The position numbers and the translations under genes were made by a program. A stretch of 64,000 bases of DNA from Pelagibacterium nitratireducens (GTDB lineage: Bacteria > Pseudomonadota > Alphaproteobacteria > Rhizobiales > Devosiaceae): contig NZ_CP146275.1 in assembly GCF_037044555.1 (NCBI RefSeq), forward strand, positions 1,096,501 to 1,160,500, given 5' to 3'. Position 1 is the stretch's first letter. Every line of letters starts with the position of its first letter. Positions 18,552-27,534 of the stretch are shown one piece after another. Under the pieces are notes generated by a model, which was not told the origin of the DNA, did no database searches, and saw only the letters and a list, made by a program, of their open reading frames with translations.

Positions 18552-19619
18552 TCAGGCCGGGCGGCGCAGAGAGACCGAATTGCGCAGGATCAGTTCGGAG
18601 CGCAGAAGGATTTCGCGGCTGGTGGGTCTTTCGCCTTCCAGCATTTCGAGTAGCAGGTCCATGCTGGCCTCGCCGATCTTGAGGCGGGGCTGTTTCATTG
18701 TGGTCAAGGACGGCGTGACAAAGCTGGCAAAGGAAATGTCGTCAAAGCCCATGACGGAGAAATCTTGCGGCAGGTCATAGCCGCGCGCGGTGAGCGCGAT
18801 CAACACCCCCAGCGCCGTCGCATCGTTGACGCAGAAAAAGGCCGTCGGCAGCCGGTCGCGCACGAACATGCGCTCGGCCGCTGCGCGGCCGCTTTCGGTG
18901 GTTCCATCGGCTTCGAGTATGAAGCTGGTCTGCGCTGAAATGCCGGCCGCCGTGAGTGCGGTGCGAAAGCCGCGCTCGCGCAATTGGGCAACGGCACGGC
19001 CCGGGGACTGACCGATAAAGGCAATTTCGCGGTGCCCCTGGCTGATGAGGTGGTCGGTGGCGACGCGGGCACCTTCGATGTTGTCGACGCCGACGAAGGG
19101 AATACTGGAATTGGGGATCGGTTCGTTGATGGCGACCATCGGAGGCAGGCGCGCCCCCGGCTGGTTGTCGATCAGGCCGAAGGGCAAGTGGCCGGTGAAC
19201 AGAATGATCCCGTCGGCCTGGTTGGAGGCGATAAAGCGCAGATAGTCGGTCTCGCGGACCGGATCGTTCTGCGTGTTGCCGATCAGGACGCCATAGCCGC
19301 GCTTTGAGGCTTCGGTTTCAAGGCCCACCAGAATGTTGGAAAAGTTCGGATCGCCGACATCGGGAGCCAGGATCAGGATCATGTGCGAACGCCGTGTGCG
19401 CAGATTGCGCGCCATGGCGTTGGTCGTGTAGCCGGTCTGGGCCACGGCCTCTATGACCTTGCGGCGTGTGGAGTCGGCGACTTTGCCTGGTTCGTTGAGG
19501 GCGCGGGAGACCGTGGCGATCGAAACGCCGGCGATCAATGCCACATCCTCGATCGTTGCTGGTTTGACCGCGCTCAAGGCTCTCCCCCTGCCGATGCCTT
19601 CCTTGCGGAGCACGGCCAT
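18552..19619 (-). CDS. LacI-family transcriptional regulator of the adjacent sugar importer
   Basis: A 355-residue repressor-type protein. The N-terminal LacI helix-turn-helix spans about residues 20-70 (TIEDVALIAGVSIATVSRALN, then the hinge helix NAMARNLR). The rest is a periplasmic-binding-protein-like ligand domain (ILILAPDVGDPNFS, VGVDNIEGA, GFDDISFA). It is divergent from the sugar ABC operon starting at 19845, and the shared region holds two near-identical TGTAAA-centred dyads that fit a LacI-type operator. It most likely represses the importer and perhaps itself, with the imported sugar or a derivative as inducer. The ATG at 19619 has no clear ribosome binding site. Confidence 0.93.
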   Translation of the reverse strand: MAVLRKEGIGRGRALSAVKPATIEDVALIAGVSIATVSRALNEPGKVADSTRRKVIEAVAQTGYTTNAMARNLRTRRSHMILILAPDVGDPNFSNILVGLETEASKRGYGVLIGNTQNDPVRETDYLRFIASNQADGIILFTGHLPFGLIDNQPGARLPPMVAINEPIPNSSIPFVGVDNIEGARVATDHLISQGHREIAFIGQSPGRAVAQLRERGFRTALTAAGISAQTSFILEADGTTESGRAAAERMFVRDRLPTAFFCVNDATALGVLIALTARGYDLPQDFSVMGFDDISFASFVTPSLTTMKQPRLKIGEASMDLLLEMLEGERPTSREILLRSELILRNSVSLRRPA

Positions 19620-19640
19620 TCAACGCATTGGATGCTGGGC

Positions 19641-19701
19641 GCTTTTTTTTGTCGCGTTTCCGAACCGGAGACGTTGGTTCCCGCTTATCCTGGAAACGGC
19701 T
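19641..19701 (-). repeat. Dispersed palindromic repeat, copy B
   Basis: Read on the minus strand, this stretch begins CCGTTTCCAGGATAAGCGG and ends GGTTCGGAAACGCGACAAA. It matches the copies at 22391, 57570 and 58319. The outer arms GTTTCC/GGAAAC are complementary. It lies between the LacI-type gene and its operators. Confidence 0.75.
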
Positions 19702-19748
19702 TGGCCACCCTCAATCCCGACGCAATGGTTTATACACATCTGGCCTTG

Positions 19749-19783
19749 TGTAAACCTTTACATGCCAAATGAAAAGGTTTACA
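19749..19783. promoter_or_regulatory. Tandem LacI-type operators before the sugar ABC operon
   Basis: Site 1 (19749-19762) is TGTAAACCTTTACA, a perfect TGTAAA-nn-TTTACA dyad. Site 2 (19770-19783) is TGAAAAGGTTTACA, which matches the complement of site 1 at 13 of 14 positions. The sites start 21 bp apart, two helical turns. A looser GGTTTATACACA lies at 19728-19739. The neighbouring LacI-type gene is the obvious ligand. Confidence 0.65.
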
Positions 19784-19844
19784 CAAATTGGCAATTGGAG
19801 AAGCTGGCCAGTGAGCCGGTGGGAGATAGGGGGAGGACTGGTGG

Positions 19845-21380
19845 ATGGCCGATAGCGCCAGTACGCCGCATATTCTGGCAGCCAGCCGAGTTTCCAAGAG
19901 CTTTGGAGAAGTGCCGGTTCTGTTCAGCATCGATTTCGACGTTCGCCAAGGCGAGGTCCACGCGCTGATCGGAGAGAACGGCGCCGGCAAATCGACCCTT
20001 ATCAAGATCCTTTCGGGCATCGAGCAGCCGACCTCGGGCACCATTGTGCTCGACGGTGAACCGATCCGGCTTCCCTCCAACGGGGAAAGTGCATCGCTCG
20101 GAATCGTGGTTATCCATCAGGAGCTCAATCTCGCCGAGCACCTGACCGTGGCCGAGAGCATTTTTCTGGGCCGTGAATGGAAGCGATACGGGTTTCTGCG
20201 CCGGGCCGAAATGCAGGCCGAGGCACAGCGTATTCTCGATGGCCTGCATGTGTCGATCGACCCCAATGCGCGCATCAACACCCTTTCGGTTGCCGACAAG
20301 CAGATGGTCGAGATTGCCAAGGCGATCAGCCGCGATGCGCGGGTCCTCATCATGGACGAGCCGACGGCCGTTCTGACATCGGCTGAAACCGACATTTTTT
20401 TCGAGCAGGTGCGGCGCCTGAAAGCCAAGGGCGTAGCCATCATCTTCATTTCGCACAAGCTCGACGAGGTCATGGCGCTTTCGGATCGCATCACCGTGTT
20501 GCGCGACGGGCAATTGATCGCGACCGTGGACACCGGCGATCTCACCCCGGACGCCATTGCCGAGATGATGGTGGGACGCGAGTTGTCCAATCTTTATCCG
20601 CCCAAGAACGAACCCGATGTCGACGCGCCGGTGATCCTGGACGTGGAAGGGCTTACGGCGCCGGGCGTGCGCGGCGTAAGCTTTGCGTTGCGGCGTGGAG
20701 AGATTTTGGGATTTGCCGGGCTGATCGGATCGGGCCGCACTGCGGTCATGGAAGCGATCGTCGGCCTCTCGGAAAAGACCGGTGGCACCGTGCGGCTCAG
20801 AGGTGAGCCCGTGGCGTTCTCGGCGATCGGGGAGGCGATAGATGCCGGGCTGGTCTATATGACCAAGGACCGCAAGGGCAAGGGGCTGTTGCTCAACATC
20901 GGGTTGCAGCGAAACCTCACGCTCCTGACGCTCAAGCGCCACATCAAGGGGGGCTTTCTCAACGAAGCGAGCGAAGTCGAGGCGATGGAGCGGGCAACGC
21001 GGCGCTTCGATATCAGAGCGCGTGACGCTTCGGTTCGCGTGGGCCAGCTTTCGGGCGGCAATCAGCAGAAACTGATGCTGGGCAAGGCCATGGAGAGCGA
21101 GCCGGAAATCGTCATCATCGACGAGCCGACACGGGGGATCGATGTCGGCACCAAGCAACAGATTTATCACATCATCGCCGCGCTCGCCAAAGAGGGCAAA
21201 TCGATCATCGTGGTCTCCTCGGAGATGCAGGAGGTGATCGGGCTTTCTCACCGGGTGGTGGTGATGCGCGATGGGCGCCGGATGGGAACGCTCGAAGGCG
21301 CGGAAATCAAAGAGGGAGAAATCATGCGCTATGCCGCAGGGCTCAAGGGAGAATTTGGCGATGACCGCGCAAGCGCATGA
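19845..21380 (+). CDS. Sugar ABC importer ATPase (RbsA/MglA type)
   Basis: A 511-residue protein with two fused nucleotide-binding domains, the form used by ribose/galactose-type importers. Domain 1 has Walker [10 protein letters not shown] near residue 45, [17 protein letters not shown] and [12 protein letters not shown]; domain 2 has the degenerate GLIGSGRTA, signature [13 protein letters not shown] and [12 protein letters not shown]. It is the first gene of a three-gene importer operon under the LacI-type operators at 19749-19783, and it overlaps the permease gene by 20 bases. The substrate sugar cannot be named from the sequence. Confidence 0.94.
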   Translation: MADSASTPHILAASRVSKSFGEVPVLFSIDFDVRQGEVHALIGENGAGKSTLIKILSGIEQPTSGTIVLDGEPIRLPSNGESASLGIVVIHQELNLAEHLTVAESIFLGREWKRYGFLRRAEMQAEAQRILDGLHVSIDPNARINTLSVADKQMVEIAKAISRDARVLIMDEPTAVLTSAETDIFFEQVRRLKAKGVAIIFISHKLDEVMALSDRITVLRDGQLIATVDTGDLTPDAIAEMMVGRELSNLYPPKNEPDVDAPVILDVEGLTAPGVRGVSFALRRGEILGFAGLIGSGRTAVMEAIVGLSEKTGGTVRLRGEPVAFSAIGEAIDAGLVYMTKDRKGKGLLLNIGLQRNLTLLTLKRHIKGGFLNEASEVEAMERATRRFDIRARDASVRVGQLSGGNQQKLMLGKAMESEPEIVIIDEPTRGIDVGTKQQIYHIIAALAKEGKSIIVVSSEMQEVIGLSHRVVVMRDGRRMGTLEGAEIKEGEIMRYAAGLKGEFGDDRASA

Positions 21381-22392
21381 GGGTGTAAAGCCCGCCAAGA
21401 AGCGGTTCAGGATCGACTATCACACCTTCGGGCCGCTCGTGGCGCTGATTGCGTTGTGCTTGTTGGGGCTGGCACTCAACCCGGCCTTTGCCTCAGAGGG
21501 CAATATTTCCAATCTTCTCACGCGCTCGGCCTTTATCGGCATCATCGCGGTGGGGGCGACCTTCGTTATCACAGCAGGCGGGATCGACCTTTCGGTGGGC
21601 TCCATGGCCGCGGTGATTTCGGGGGCGATGATTATCGTGATGAACGCGGCCATCGAAACGCTCGGAACGGGCGTTCCGACAGTGCTGCTGGGCTGTGCGG
21701 CTTCTGTGCTGCTGGGGCTGGGCGCGGGCTTTCTCAACGGCTTCATGACGACCAAGGGCAAGATCGAGGCCTTTATCGTGACGCTGGGCACGATGGGTAT
21801 CTTCCGCTCGCTGGTCACCTATTTCGCCGATGGTGGAACGCTGTCGCTGGCCTTCGATATCCGCGACGCCTATCGCCCCGTCTATTACGGCAACCTGCTG
21901 GGTATTCCCATCCCGGTGCTGGTGTTTGCGCTGGTTGCGGTGCTGGGCTGGGTGCTTCTCAACCGCACGGCGTTCGGGCGCTATTGCATGGCGATCGGGT
22001 CCAACGAAACGGTGGCACGCTATTCGGCGATCAAGGTCGACCGCATCAGAACGCTGACCTATGTCATCCAGGGGCTTTGCGTTTCAATCGCCACCATAAT
22101 TTATGTTCCGCGACTGGGTTCGGCCTCGTCCTCGACAGGTGTGCTCTGGGAGCTCGAAGCGATTGCGGCCGTGATTATTGGCGGCACCATGCTCAAGGGC
22201 GGGTACGGGCGGATCGGGGGGACGGTGATCGGGGCGATCATGCTCACGACCATCGGCAACATCCTGAACCTGACCGACATCATCTCGAACTATCTCAACG
22301 GTGCGGTCCAGGGCGTGATCATCATCGCTGCCGTCTGGCTGCAGCGCGGTAATCTTGGCCATCTCAATATCTTCAGGAAGGCCAGGGGCTAG
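21361..22392 (+). CDS. Sugar ABC importer permease (RbsC type)
   Basis: A 343-residue inner-membrane permease with about nine to ten hydrophobic segments. [14 protein letters not shown] and the late [22 protein letters not shown] are hallmarks of the RbsC/XylH family. The start at 21361 ([10 protein letters not shown]) follows AAGGGAG; an in-frame ATG at 21271 lies deeper inside the ATPase gene and is less likely. The 20-base overlap with the ATPase gene suggests coupling. The stop codon lies inside the first bases of a dispersed palindrome at 22391. Confidence 0.93.
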   Translation: MTAQAHEGVKPAKKRFRIDYHTFGPLVALIALCLLGLALNPAFASEGNISNLLTRSAFIGIIAVGATFVITAGGIDLSVGSMAAVISGAMIIVMNAAIETLGTGVPTVLLGCAASVLLGLGAGFLNGFMTTKGKIEAFIVTLGTMGIFRSLVTYFADGGTLSLAFDIRDAYRPVYYGNLLGIPIPVLVFALVAVLGWVLLNRTAFGRYCMAIGSNETVARYSAIKVDRIRTLTYVIQGLCVSIATIIYVPRLGSASSSTGVLWELEAIAAVIIGGTMLKGGYGRIGGTVIGAIMLTTIGNILNLTDIISNYLNGAVQGVIIIAAVWLQRGNLGHLNIFRKARG

Positions 22393-22450
22393 AGCGTTTC
22401 CAGGATAGGTGGGACCTGCTTGTCGGGTTTCGGAAGCGCGATAAAACAAA
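22391..22450 (+). repeat. Dispersed palindromic repeat, copy A
   Basis: The copy begins AGAGCGTTTCCAGGATAGG and ends GTTTCGGAAGCGCGATAAA. It starts on the last bases of the permease gene. The outer arms GCGTTTCC and GGAAGCGC pair with one G-T mismatch. It lies between the permease and binding-protein genes and could trim or attenuate the polycistronic message; that role is inference. Confidence 0.75.
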
Positions 22451-22453
22451 GAC

Positions 22454-22497
22454 TTAGAGCATTCAAGTGCTTCGAAGAATGGCGGAAATGCTCTGGA
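22454..22497. repeat. Second inverted repeat, AGAGCATT...AATGCTCT
   Basis: Perfect 8-bp arms AGAGCATT and AATGCTCT flank about 27 bases with an inner GCTTCGAAG palindrome. It directly follows repeat copy A, and the two together fill most of the 184-base gap before the binding-protein gene. This form resembles short AGAGCATTT-type repeats common in rhizobial intergenic DNA. Confidence 0.5.
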
Positions 22498-22576
22498 AAT
22501 TCCAACCGGCGCCAATGCGCGCCGGCGGGGGCAGCGTCTTGAGGAGAGGCGCGAAACACAACCAAGGAGGACTATC

Positions 22577-23527
22577 ATGCGAACACTCAAGCTCATTGCC
22601 AGCGCTGCTTTGTGCAGCGTTGCGCTTGGGGTGACCGCTGCGGCGGCACAGGAAATCACCATTGGCGTTTCCATTCCGGCGGCCACTCATGGCTGGGCGG
22701 GCGGCCTCAACTGGCATGCAGAGCAGGCCATGACCCGGATCGAGGAAGCCAATCCCGACATCGACATTGTGCTGATTGCTGCCGATGGCCCGGCACAGCA
22801 GGCCAACGATCTCGAGGATCTGATTTCGATCCACCAGATCGACGCGCTGGTCGTGCTGCCGTTCGAGTCCGAGCCTCTCACCGATCCGGTGCGGATGGTC
22901 AAGGAATCGGGCGTCTTTGTAACGGTTGTCGACCGTGGCCTGTCTCAGGAAGGCATCGAGGACGTTTATGTTGCCGGCAACAATACCGCGCTGGGAACCG
23001 TCTCGGGCGAATACTTCCTCTCGCGGCTCGGCGAAGGCGATAACATCGTCATCCTGCGCGGCATCCCGACGGTGATCGATGACGAGCGCTTCAACGCGTT
23101 CATGGAAACCATCGACGGCTCGGGCATCAACGTTCTGGACAACCAGTACGCCAACTGGAACCGAGACGATGGGTTCGAGGTGATGCAGGACTTCCTGTCG
23201 CGCTTCCCTGACATCGATGGTGTCTGGGCGCAGGACGACGACATCGCGCTCGGTGTCATCGAGGCGGTGCGCCAGGCGGGCCGCGAGGATGAACTGTTCA
23301 TCGTCGGCGGGGCCGGTATGAAGGAAATCATCCAGATGGTGATGGAGGGCTCGGACCTGGTTCCGGTGGACGTTCTTTATCCGCCCGCGATGATCGCCAC
23401 AGCAATGGACGTGACCGTCAGCCATTTCACGTCGAACGGTCCGGTTTCGGGCGAATATATTCTCGGTGCGCCGCTGATTACGCCCGAGAATGCCGAAAAC
23501 TACTATTTCCCGGATTCGACATTCTGA
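22577..23527 (+). CDS. Periplasmic sugar-binding protein of the RbsB family
   Basis: A 316-residue binding protein. A signal peptide (MRTLKLIASAALCSVALGVT, cleavage after AAAAQ) is followed by ITIGVSIPAATHGWAGGLNW, the usual strand 1 and ligand loop of the family, then DLISIHQIDALVVLPFES, VVDRG, YVAGNNTALG, and DGVWAQDDDIALGVIEAV. It supplies substrate to the preceding ATPase and permease. A strong ribosome binding site (AAGGAGGA) precedes ATG 22577. The 184-base gap with two palindromes between the permease and this gene may help to set its higher expression. The ligand is probably a monosaccharide but is not identifiable. Confidence 0.93.
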   Translation: MRTLKLIASAALCSVALGVTAAAAQEITIGVSIPAATHGWAGGLNWHAEQAMTRIEEANPDIDIVLIAADGPAQQANDLEDLISIHQIDALVVLPFESEPLTDPVRMVKESGVFVTVVDRGLSQEGIEDVYVAGNNTALGTVSGEYFLSRLGEGDNIVILRGIPTVIDDERFNAFMETIDGSGINVLDNQYANWNRDDGFEVMQDFLSRFPDIDGVWAQDDDIALGVIEAVRQAGREDELFIVGGAGMKEIIQMVMEGSDLVPVDVLYPPAMIATAMDVTVSHFTSNGPVSGEYILGAPLITPENAENYYFPDSTF

Positions 23528-23558
23528 TCTGCACTTCTTCCCATAGTGCGAAAAGAGA

Positions 23559-23583
23559 GGGCGGCTTTCGGGCCGCCCTTTTT
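23559..23583. terminator. Intrinsic terminator after the sugar importer operon
   Basis: GGGCGGC, a 6-base loop and GCCGCCC are followed by five T residues on the plus strand. On the minus strand the stem is followed by TCTCTTTT, so it may also serve the convergent otsA gene, whose stop is four bases away. Confidence 0.85.
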
Positions 23584-23586
23584 CGT

Positions 23587-25116
23587 TTATGTGCCGGAAA
23601 AGACCGAGCGCAGCCATGGCAGGAAAGACTGGCGCGGTGCGCGTTGCTCGATTGACATCGTAGCCGGCCGGCCCAGCGCGCCGGCGCGCGGCAGCAGCTC
23701 GCTCTTGCCGTCCCGATCGCCGTCGGGATCGTCCTCGCCGGCTGCGGCAGACGGCATCTCGCCGGTCAGCGCGGCCAGATAGCTGTCGGCCCAGTTGTCG
23801 ACATTGTAGGTCTGCGCCACTTTCATCAGGCCCTCCCAGCGCTCCTTGCGCTCTTCGAGCGGCATGGCGATCGCAAGGCGCATGGCTTCAGCGGTTTCGT
23901 CGGTGTCGAAGGGATTGATGATGAGCGCATCATGGAAAATCTCGGCCGCACCCGCGAAGCGCGAGAGGACGAGAACCCCCGGGTTTTCCGGGTTCTGTGA
24001 GGCGACATATTCGTGCGCCACCAGGTTCATGCCGTCGCGTAGCGGGGTGACCAGCCCTACGCGGGCGAGGCGGTAAAGTCCGGCCAGCGAGGCCTGGGAA
24101 TAGGCACGTTTGACGTAGGTTATGGGCAGCCAGTCGGGTTCGGCAAAGCGACCCGTCAGTCGCCCGACCGCCGAATCCAACTCGTCGGAGATCACCTGAT
24201 ATTCCTTGATCGTATCGCGCGAGGGCGGGGCGATCTGGATCATGTGGACGGCGCGCCGAAGGTTGGCGTTGTTTTCCAGCAGCTTCTCGTAGGCCTGGAC
24301 ACGCTGTGGCAGGCCCTTTGAATAATCGAGCCTGTCGACACCCAGGATCATGGCTCGGCCGTTCATGGAGCGCTCGACGCGCTTATACATCTTCTGGGCG
24401 TTGGGGCTGGCGGCCAGTTTGGCAAAGGCATCAGGATCGGACCCTATGGGAAAGGCCTCGAGAACGGTGTTTCCCATCTCGATTTCGAACGGCGTGCCAC
24501 CGGCCTGGCGATACATTTCCTCGTGGGCGATGAATTCGTTAAAGGCTGCAACATCGCGCTGCGCCTGGAACCCGACCAGATCATAGGCCAGAAGGTCGGT
24601 CAGCAATTCCTCATGGTGGGGAATTGCGTTCAGCGCATCAGGAGTCGGGAAGGGGATATGGAGATAGAACCCGATCTTGTTGCGGATATTGCGCCGGCGC
24701 AGCTCTGTTGCCAGCGGAATCAGATGGTAATCATGCACCCAGATGATGTCATCGGGCTGGATGTGCTTGGCGATAGCCTCGGCGAACTGGACGTTGACCC
24801 GACGATAGCCTTCATACCAGTGCGAATGGATGTCGGTCAGGTCGAGCCGCAAATGGAAGGCCGGCCAAAGGATCGAATTGGAAAATCCGGCATAATAGCT
24901 TTGGTGATCGGATTTAGTGAGGTCGATCGAGCCGATCTGCAACCCGTCGATGGTCTCGAATTTTGCTTCCCGGCTGGGGTTTTCGGCGAATGCTCCAGAC
25001 CATCCAAACCAGAAGCCGTCTCGCACCGAAAGGGTTTTCTTCAAGGCAACGGCAAGTCCGCCCGCAGCGGGGGCCTTCCCGGGAATTCGATTTGAAACGA
25101 CAATGAGACGGCTCAT
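23587..25116 (-). CDS. otsA: Alpha,alpha-trehalose-6-phosphate synthase
   Basis: A GT20 glycosyltransferase joining UDP-glucose and glucose-6-phosphate to trehalose-6-phosphate, an osmotic and desiccation protectant route. The 509-residue chain has SNRIPGKAPAAGGLAVAL (phosphate-binding start), GWSG, WPAFHLRLD, VHDYHLIPLA, FYLHIPFPTPD, GVDRLDYSKGLPQR, and TPLRDGMNLVAHEYVA. The catalytic domain ends near residue 455; the last 50 or so residues are an acidic, low-complexity tail (AAAGEDDPDGDRDGK) absent from E. coli OtsA. It overlaps otsB by four bases and is translated after it. Confidence 0.96.
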   Translation of the reverse strand: MSRLIVVSNRIPGKAPAAGGLAVALKKTLSVRDGFWFGWSGAFAENPSREAKFETIDGLQIGSIDLTKSDHQSYYAGFSNSILWPAFHLRLDLTDIHSHWYEGYRRVNVQFAEAIAKHIQPDDIIWVHDYHLIPLATELRRRNIRNKIGFYLHIPFPTPDALNAIPHHEELLTDLLAYDLVGFQAQRDVAAFNEFIAHEEMYRQAGGTPFEIEMGNTVLEAFPIGSDPDAFAKLAASPNAQKMYKRVERSMNGRAMILGVDRLDYSKGLPQRVQAYEKLLENNANLRRAVHMIQIAPPSRDTIKEYQVISDELDSAVGRLTGRFAEPDWLPITYVKRAYSQASLAGLYRLARVGLVTPLRDGMNLVAHEYVASQNPENPGVLVLSRFAGAAEIFHDALIINPFDTDETAEAMRLAIAMPLEERKERWEGLMKVAQTYNVDNWADSYLAALTGEMPSAAAGEDDPDGDRDGKSELLPRAGALGRPATMSIEQRAPRQSFLPWLRSVFSGT

Positions 25117-25919
25117 CTGATCCTGCTTTCCTGGATTCCCTGATCCGCAAAATTGGATGCGGTGTTGTTTGGTTCCCTCTCGATCAGGGCGTCGAAATAG
25201 CTGTAGAGCGTGGCGATGTCGGGCAGGGAAAACCGCGCGAGAGTTTCTGACTCCTCACCGATCCTGATGCCGAATCCGCCAAGGCGTTCAGCGGCGGCGA
25301 ACCCGTCCTCGTCGGTGACGTCGTCACCTATGAAAATCGGCATGCGGCCGACAAACGGGTTAACCTGCATCAATCGGGAAAGCGCAACGCCCTTGTTGGC
25401 CGATTTCGGGCGCGCCTCAACGACTTTCTTGCCGTTTATGGCATGAAAATCGGGAAATCCATCAAGCGCACGGGCAAGAGCGGCACTGGCGATGGCGCCC
25501 TTTTCCGGCGCTGCGCGGTAATGGACGGCGACACCGGTGGGCTTGGGCTCGACGAGAACGCCATTCTCGCCATGCAGACTATCGGAAACACGGTCGGCTA
25601 TCGTTCTGGCGTCATCGACAAGATGGGATTCGGGGGCCTGCTGTTCACCGTTGTGACGGTATTCGGCGCCATGGCTGCCGGTCAGCGAAAAGGCCTGGGA
25701 TGGCAGGAAGCCATCTATCGCTGCAATGGAGCGGCCTGTGACAACGGCAAGAGCACCGTCGAGCGCGGCGTACAGGGTACGAATTCGGATGGGCAGGTCC
25801 TCAGGGACCACGACCGCATCCGGATGTGAGGCGATTTCAACGAGAGTACCGTCGAAATCGGTGAAGATCGCTACCGGGCCCGAACTGGCGGACAGGATAG
25901 CGGAAACCGCGTTTTGCAT
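25113..25919 (-). CDS. otsB: Trehalose-6-phosphate phosphatase
   Basis: Dephosphorylates trehalose-6-phosphate to trehalose. The 268-residue HAD-superfamily protein has motif I DFDGTL (Asp21 nucleophile, Asp23), motif II VTGRS, GSHGAEYR, and motif IV GDDVTDEDGF, the exact trehalose-phosphatase form. It is upstream of otsA with a four-base overlap, so both steps are made together. The 245-base region before it (25920-26164) holds the presumed promoter; I see no recognisable regulatory site there. Confidence 0.96.
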   Translation of the reverse strand: MQNAVSAILSASSGPVAIFTDFDGTLVEIASHPDAVVVPEDLPIRIRTLYAALDGALAVVTGRSIAAIDGFLPSQAFSLTGSHGAEYRHNGEQQAPESHLVDDARTIADRVSDSLHGENGVLVEPKPTGVAVHYRAAPEKGAIASAALARALDGFPDFHAINGKKVVEARPKSANKGVALSRLMQVNPFVGRMPIFIGDDVTDEDGFAAAERLGGFGIRIGEESETLARFSLPDIATLYSYFDALIEREPNNTASNFADQGIQESRIR

Positions 25920-26164
25920 AATCTCCGGGGCTTGGTTGTTGACGTTCGCTCCATCAGTTCAATGTCCACGCGGGACAAAGGGTTCCGGATTTCCGGCCAT
26001 GGATCGACTCAAGGCGTGGCCGATCATCCTATGCATACAGACTTGCCGAGGTCGCGCCTCGGCGCAACCGCAAACCGCGCATACCGGCTAGTCACCGGAC
26101 GCAATATGATACCACAAGAAAGAATGGCACCTGGCCAGGAATCCCCGGCCAGGGCAAAATGATG

Positions 26165-26362
26165 TCAGCGCTGGATGACTGCCTGAACGAGTGATCCCGA
26201 TGCCGGACAATCAGGTGCGATTGCTGTCTCGACACAGGCAACGGCCGTGACGACCGTCTGGGGTGTTGCAGTCAATCCATTGGCTTGAGTAATCGTCAAT
26301 ATGACGATGAACAGGCTGGCCACAAGCGCGGTCAGACTGACGAGGCGTGGTGTGGTCATCAT
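26165..26362 (-). CDS. Short secreted or membrane-anchored protein, unknown function
   Basis: A 65-residue protein with one N-terminal hydrophobic stretch (VSLTALVASLFIVILTI) and a short tail with two cysteines (AVACVETAIAPDCPA), which could be exported and disulfide-bonded. The start at 26362, or three bases later at 26359, is set by a strong GGGGAGG ribosome binding site; the longer open frame to 26530 has no such site. It is separated from otsB only by an apparent promoter region. No family is recognised. Its size and strong initiation site suggest a real small gene. Confidence 0.55.
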   Translation of the reverse strand: MMTTPRLVSLTALVASLFIVILTITQANGLTATPQTVVTAVACVETAIAPDCPASGSLVQAVIQR

Positions 26363-26848
26363 GGTGGCCTCCCCGCACATGTCCGGAAAAAACGGCGGTC
26401 CAAACCGCGGAAGTTTCCGGAACGTTAACGCCGCATACGATGGGGAGAATGCTTGAGACGAAACCGTCTGGCAAGCCTTTGTTAACAGATTGAAACAATC
26501 TGGGTAAAAGCCTGCCACCCAACGCGGCAAAGATCGCTTTCAAAACAGGGAATTAGCCTGCCCTTGAAGTTGGCTGACGATGCGCCGCGCCGGTGGAAAA
26601 ATGGGGAGAGGTGCGGCAAGTGCCGGCCGGCAAGATATAAGCATGCCCCTCTCCCCATCAAGACCGGCGAAACGAGGACGCCAGGTCCGCCGGTCTTTTC
26701 AGTCGCGGCAAGGGAGGGACAAGCCGCGACCAACGCAAATGGCCACGGGGCCGGAAAAAGGGTCGGGAGGAATGAATGCAACACGTTCCTTGGGGGACGC
26801 ATTAAGGAGCTCATCCCTCCCTATCGAACGCAGCCGGGGACGCGGTGG
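26363..26848. other. 486-bp intergenic region with several strong inverted repeats
   Basis: No open frame here has protein-like composition or a good initiation site. The right two thirds hold three consecutive hairpins, annotated separately as a candidate RNA. The left part (26363-26560) holds two isolated GTTAAC half-sites (26434 and 26481) but no full CtrA box, and presumably the promoter of the small gene at 26165-26362. Confidence 0.6.
26597..26735 (-). ncRNA. Candidate small RNA or structured 3' UTR with C-rich loop
   Basis: Read on the minus strand there are three hairpins in a row. Hairpin 1 (26730-26702) has a perfect 8-bp stem GTCGCGGC and a 13-base loop containing CCCTCCC. Hairpin 2 (26697-26660) has a 10-bp stem AAGACCGGCG and an 18-base loop with GTCCTC. 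Hairpin 3 (26658-26601) has an 11-bp stem ATGGGGAGAGG, a nested TGCCGGCCGGCA palindrome, and a trailing TTTT, as in an intrinsic terminator. It lies just downstream of the response-regulator gene on the same strand. C-rich loops can pair with ribosome binding sites. The 5' end and promoter are not defined, and hairpin 2 followed by TTTT on the plus strand leaves the other orientation possible. Confidence 0.42.
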
Positions 26849-27298
26849 CTACGCTCGAATGGGCCAGGTGACGGTTTCCCGTACCCAGAAATCTATTATT
26901 TTCACCATCTCCGCCCGATAGGCGGTCAACTCGTGGTGGCGGGCGAAAACAGCGTCGGCTCCGCTCTTGAGGAGCGCTTGACGGCTTTCGTCGGCTCCGA
27001 TGTCTGTAATGGCTGCGATCGGAACGTCCGCAGCGGCGGCGAGGTTCCCGATCCGGGCAATGAACGCAGCTGATGCGCCGCTGTGAGATTTGAGGTCCAC
27101 AATCAGCATGTCCGGCCGCTGCGACCCGGCCGATCCAAAAAGGCGGACGAGCGTGCGTTCAGCCCGTCTGGCGTTGCCGATCCAGACGACACGCGCAGAT
27201 GAAGCACCCGTCTGCATTGCCCTGCGCATCAGGCGCGCGGAGTGAATATGGTCATCAACGAGCACGAACAGCGGCTCGAGCGTGGCATTGCTGGTCAT
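26849..27298 (-). CDS. Atypical single-domain response-regulator receiver protein
   Basis: A 149-residue protein with a CheY-like fold pattern: acidic pair Asp15/Asp16 (LVDD), a possible phospho-acceptor Asp68 (LIVDLKS), and Thr98 (AAITD). The conserved lysine before the last helix is missing; the sequence there is AVFARHHE. No output domain follows, so it would act by protein contact. The start at 27298 (MTSNATLEP) excludes an arginine-rich upstream extension without family likeness. It is divergent from a large membrane TPR protein gene, and a structured RNA candidate lies immediately downstream. Confidence 0.7.
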   Translation of the reverse strand: MTSNATLEPLFVLVDDHIHSARLMRRAMQTGASSARVVWIGNARRAERTLVRLFGSAGSQRPDMLIVDLKSHSGASAAFIARIGNLAAAADVPIAAITDIGADESRQALLKSGADAVFARHHELTAYRAEMVKIIDFWVRETVTWPIRA

Positions 27299-27534
27299 TG
27301 GCCCCCAACCAGTAAACAAACGCGAGTGGCCAAGTCTGAAACGAACTGGCTGACTGCGAAAAAACATGCGGCAAACAGGAAAAAAACAGAGGTCTCTCCG
27401 CCAAGAGACCGCCGCAATCGCGGCGCCCCGAACCACCAGATGCCGGCAAAGGCAACGGTGATTTCAGCGATATGGGCCAATTCGTGCGCAGGCGGAACGT
27501 TATCAGCCGTAACGGGCGGTAACGGGGTTGCCGA

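Noticed and set aside
19779..21398. 539-codon open frame antisense to the sugar ABC ATPase gene
   Set aside because: A shadow of a clear ABC ATPase; His/Asp/Arg-rich composition typical of reverse-strand reading.
26564..27073. 169-codon plus-strand frame over the structured RNA region
   Set aside because: It overlaps the receiver gene, and its composition is Arg/Gly-rich without structure; the hairpins explain the region better.
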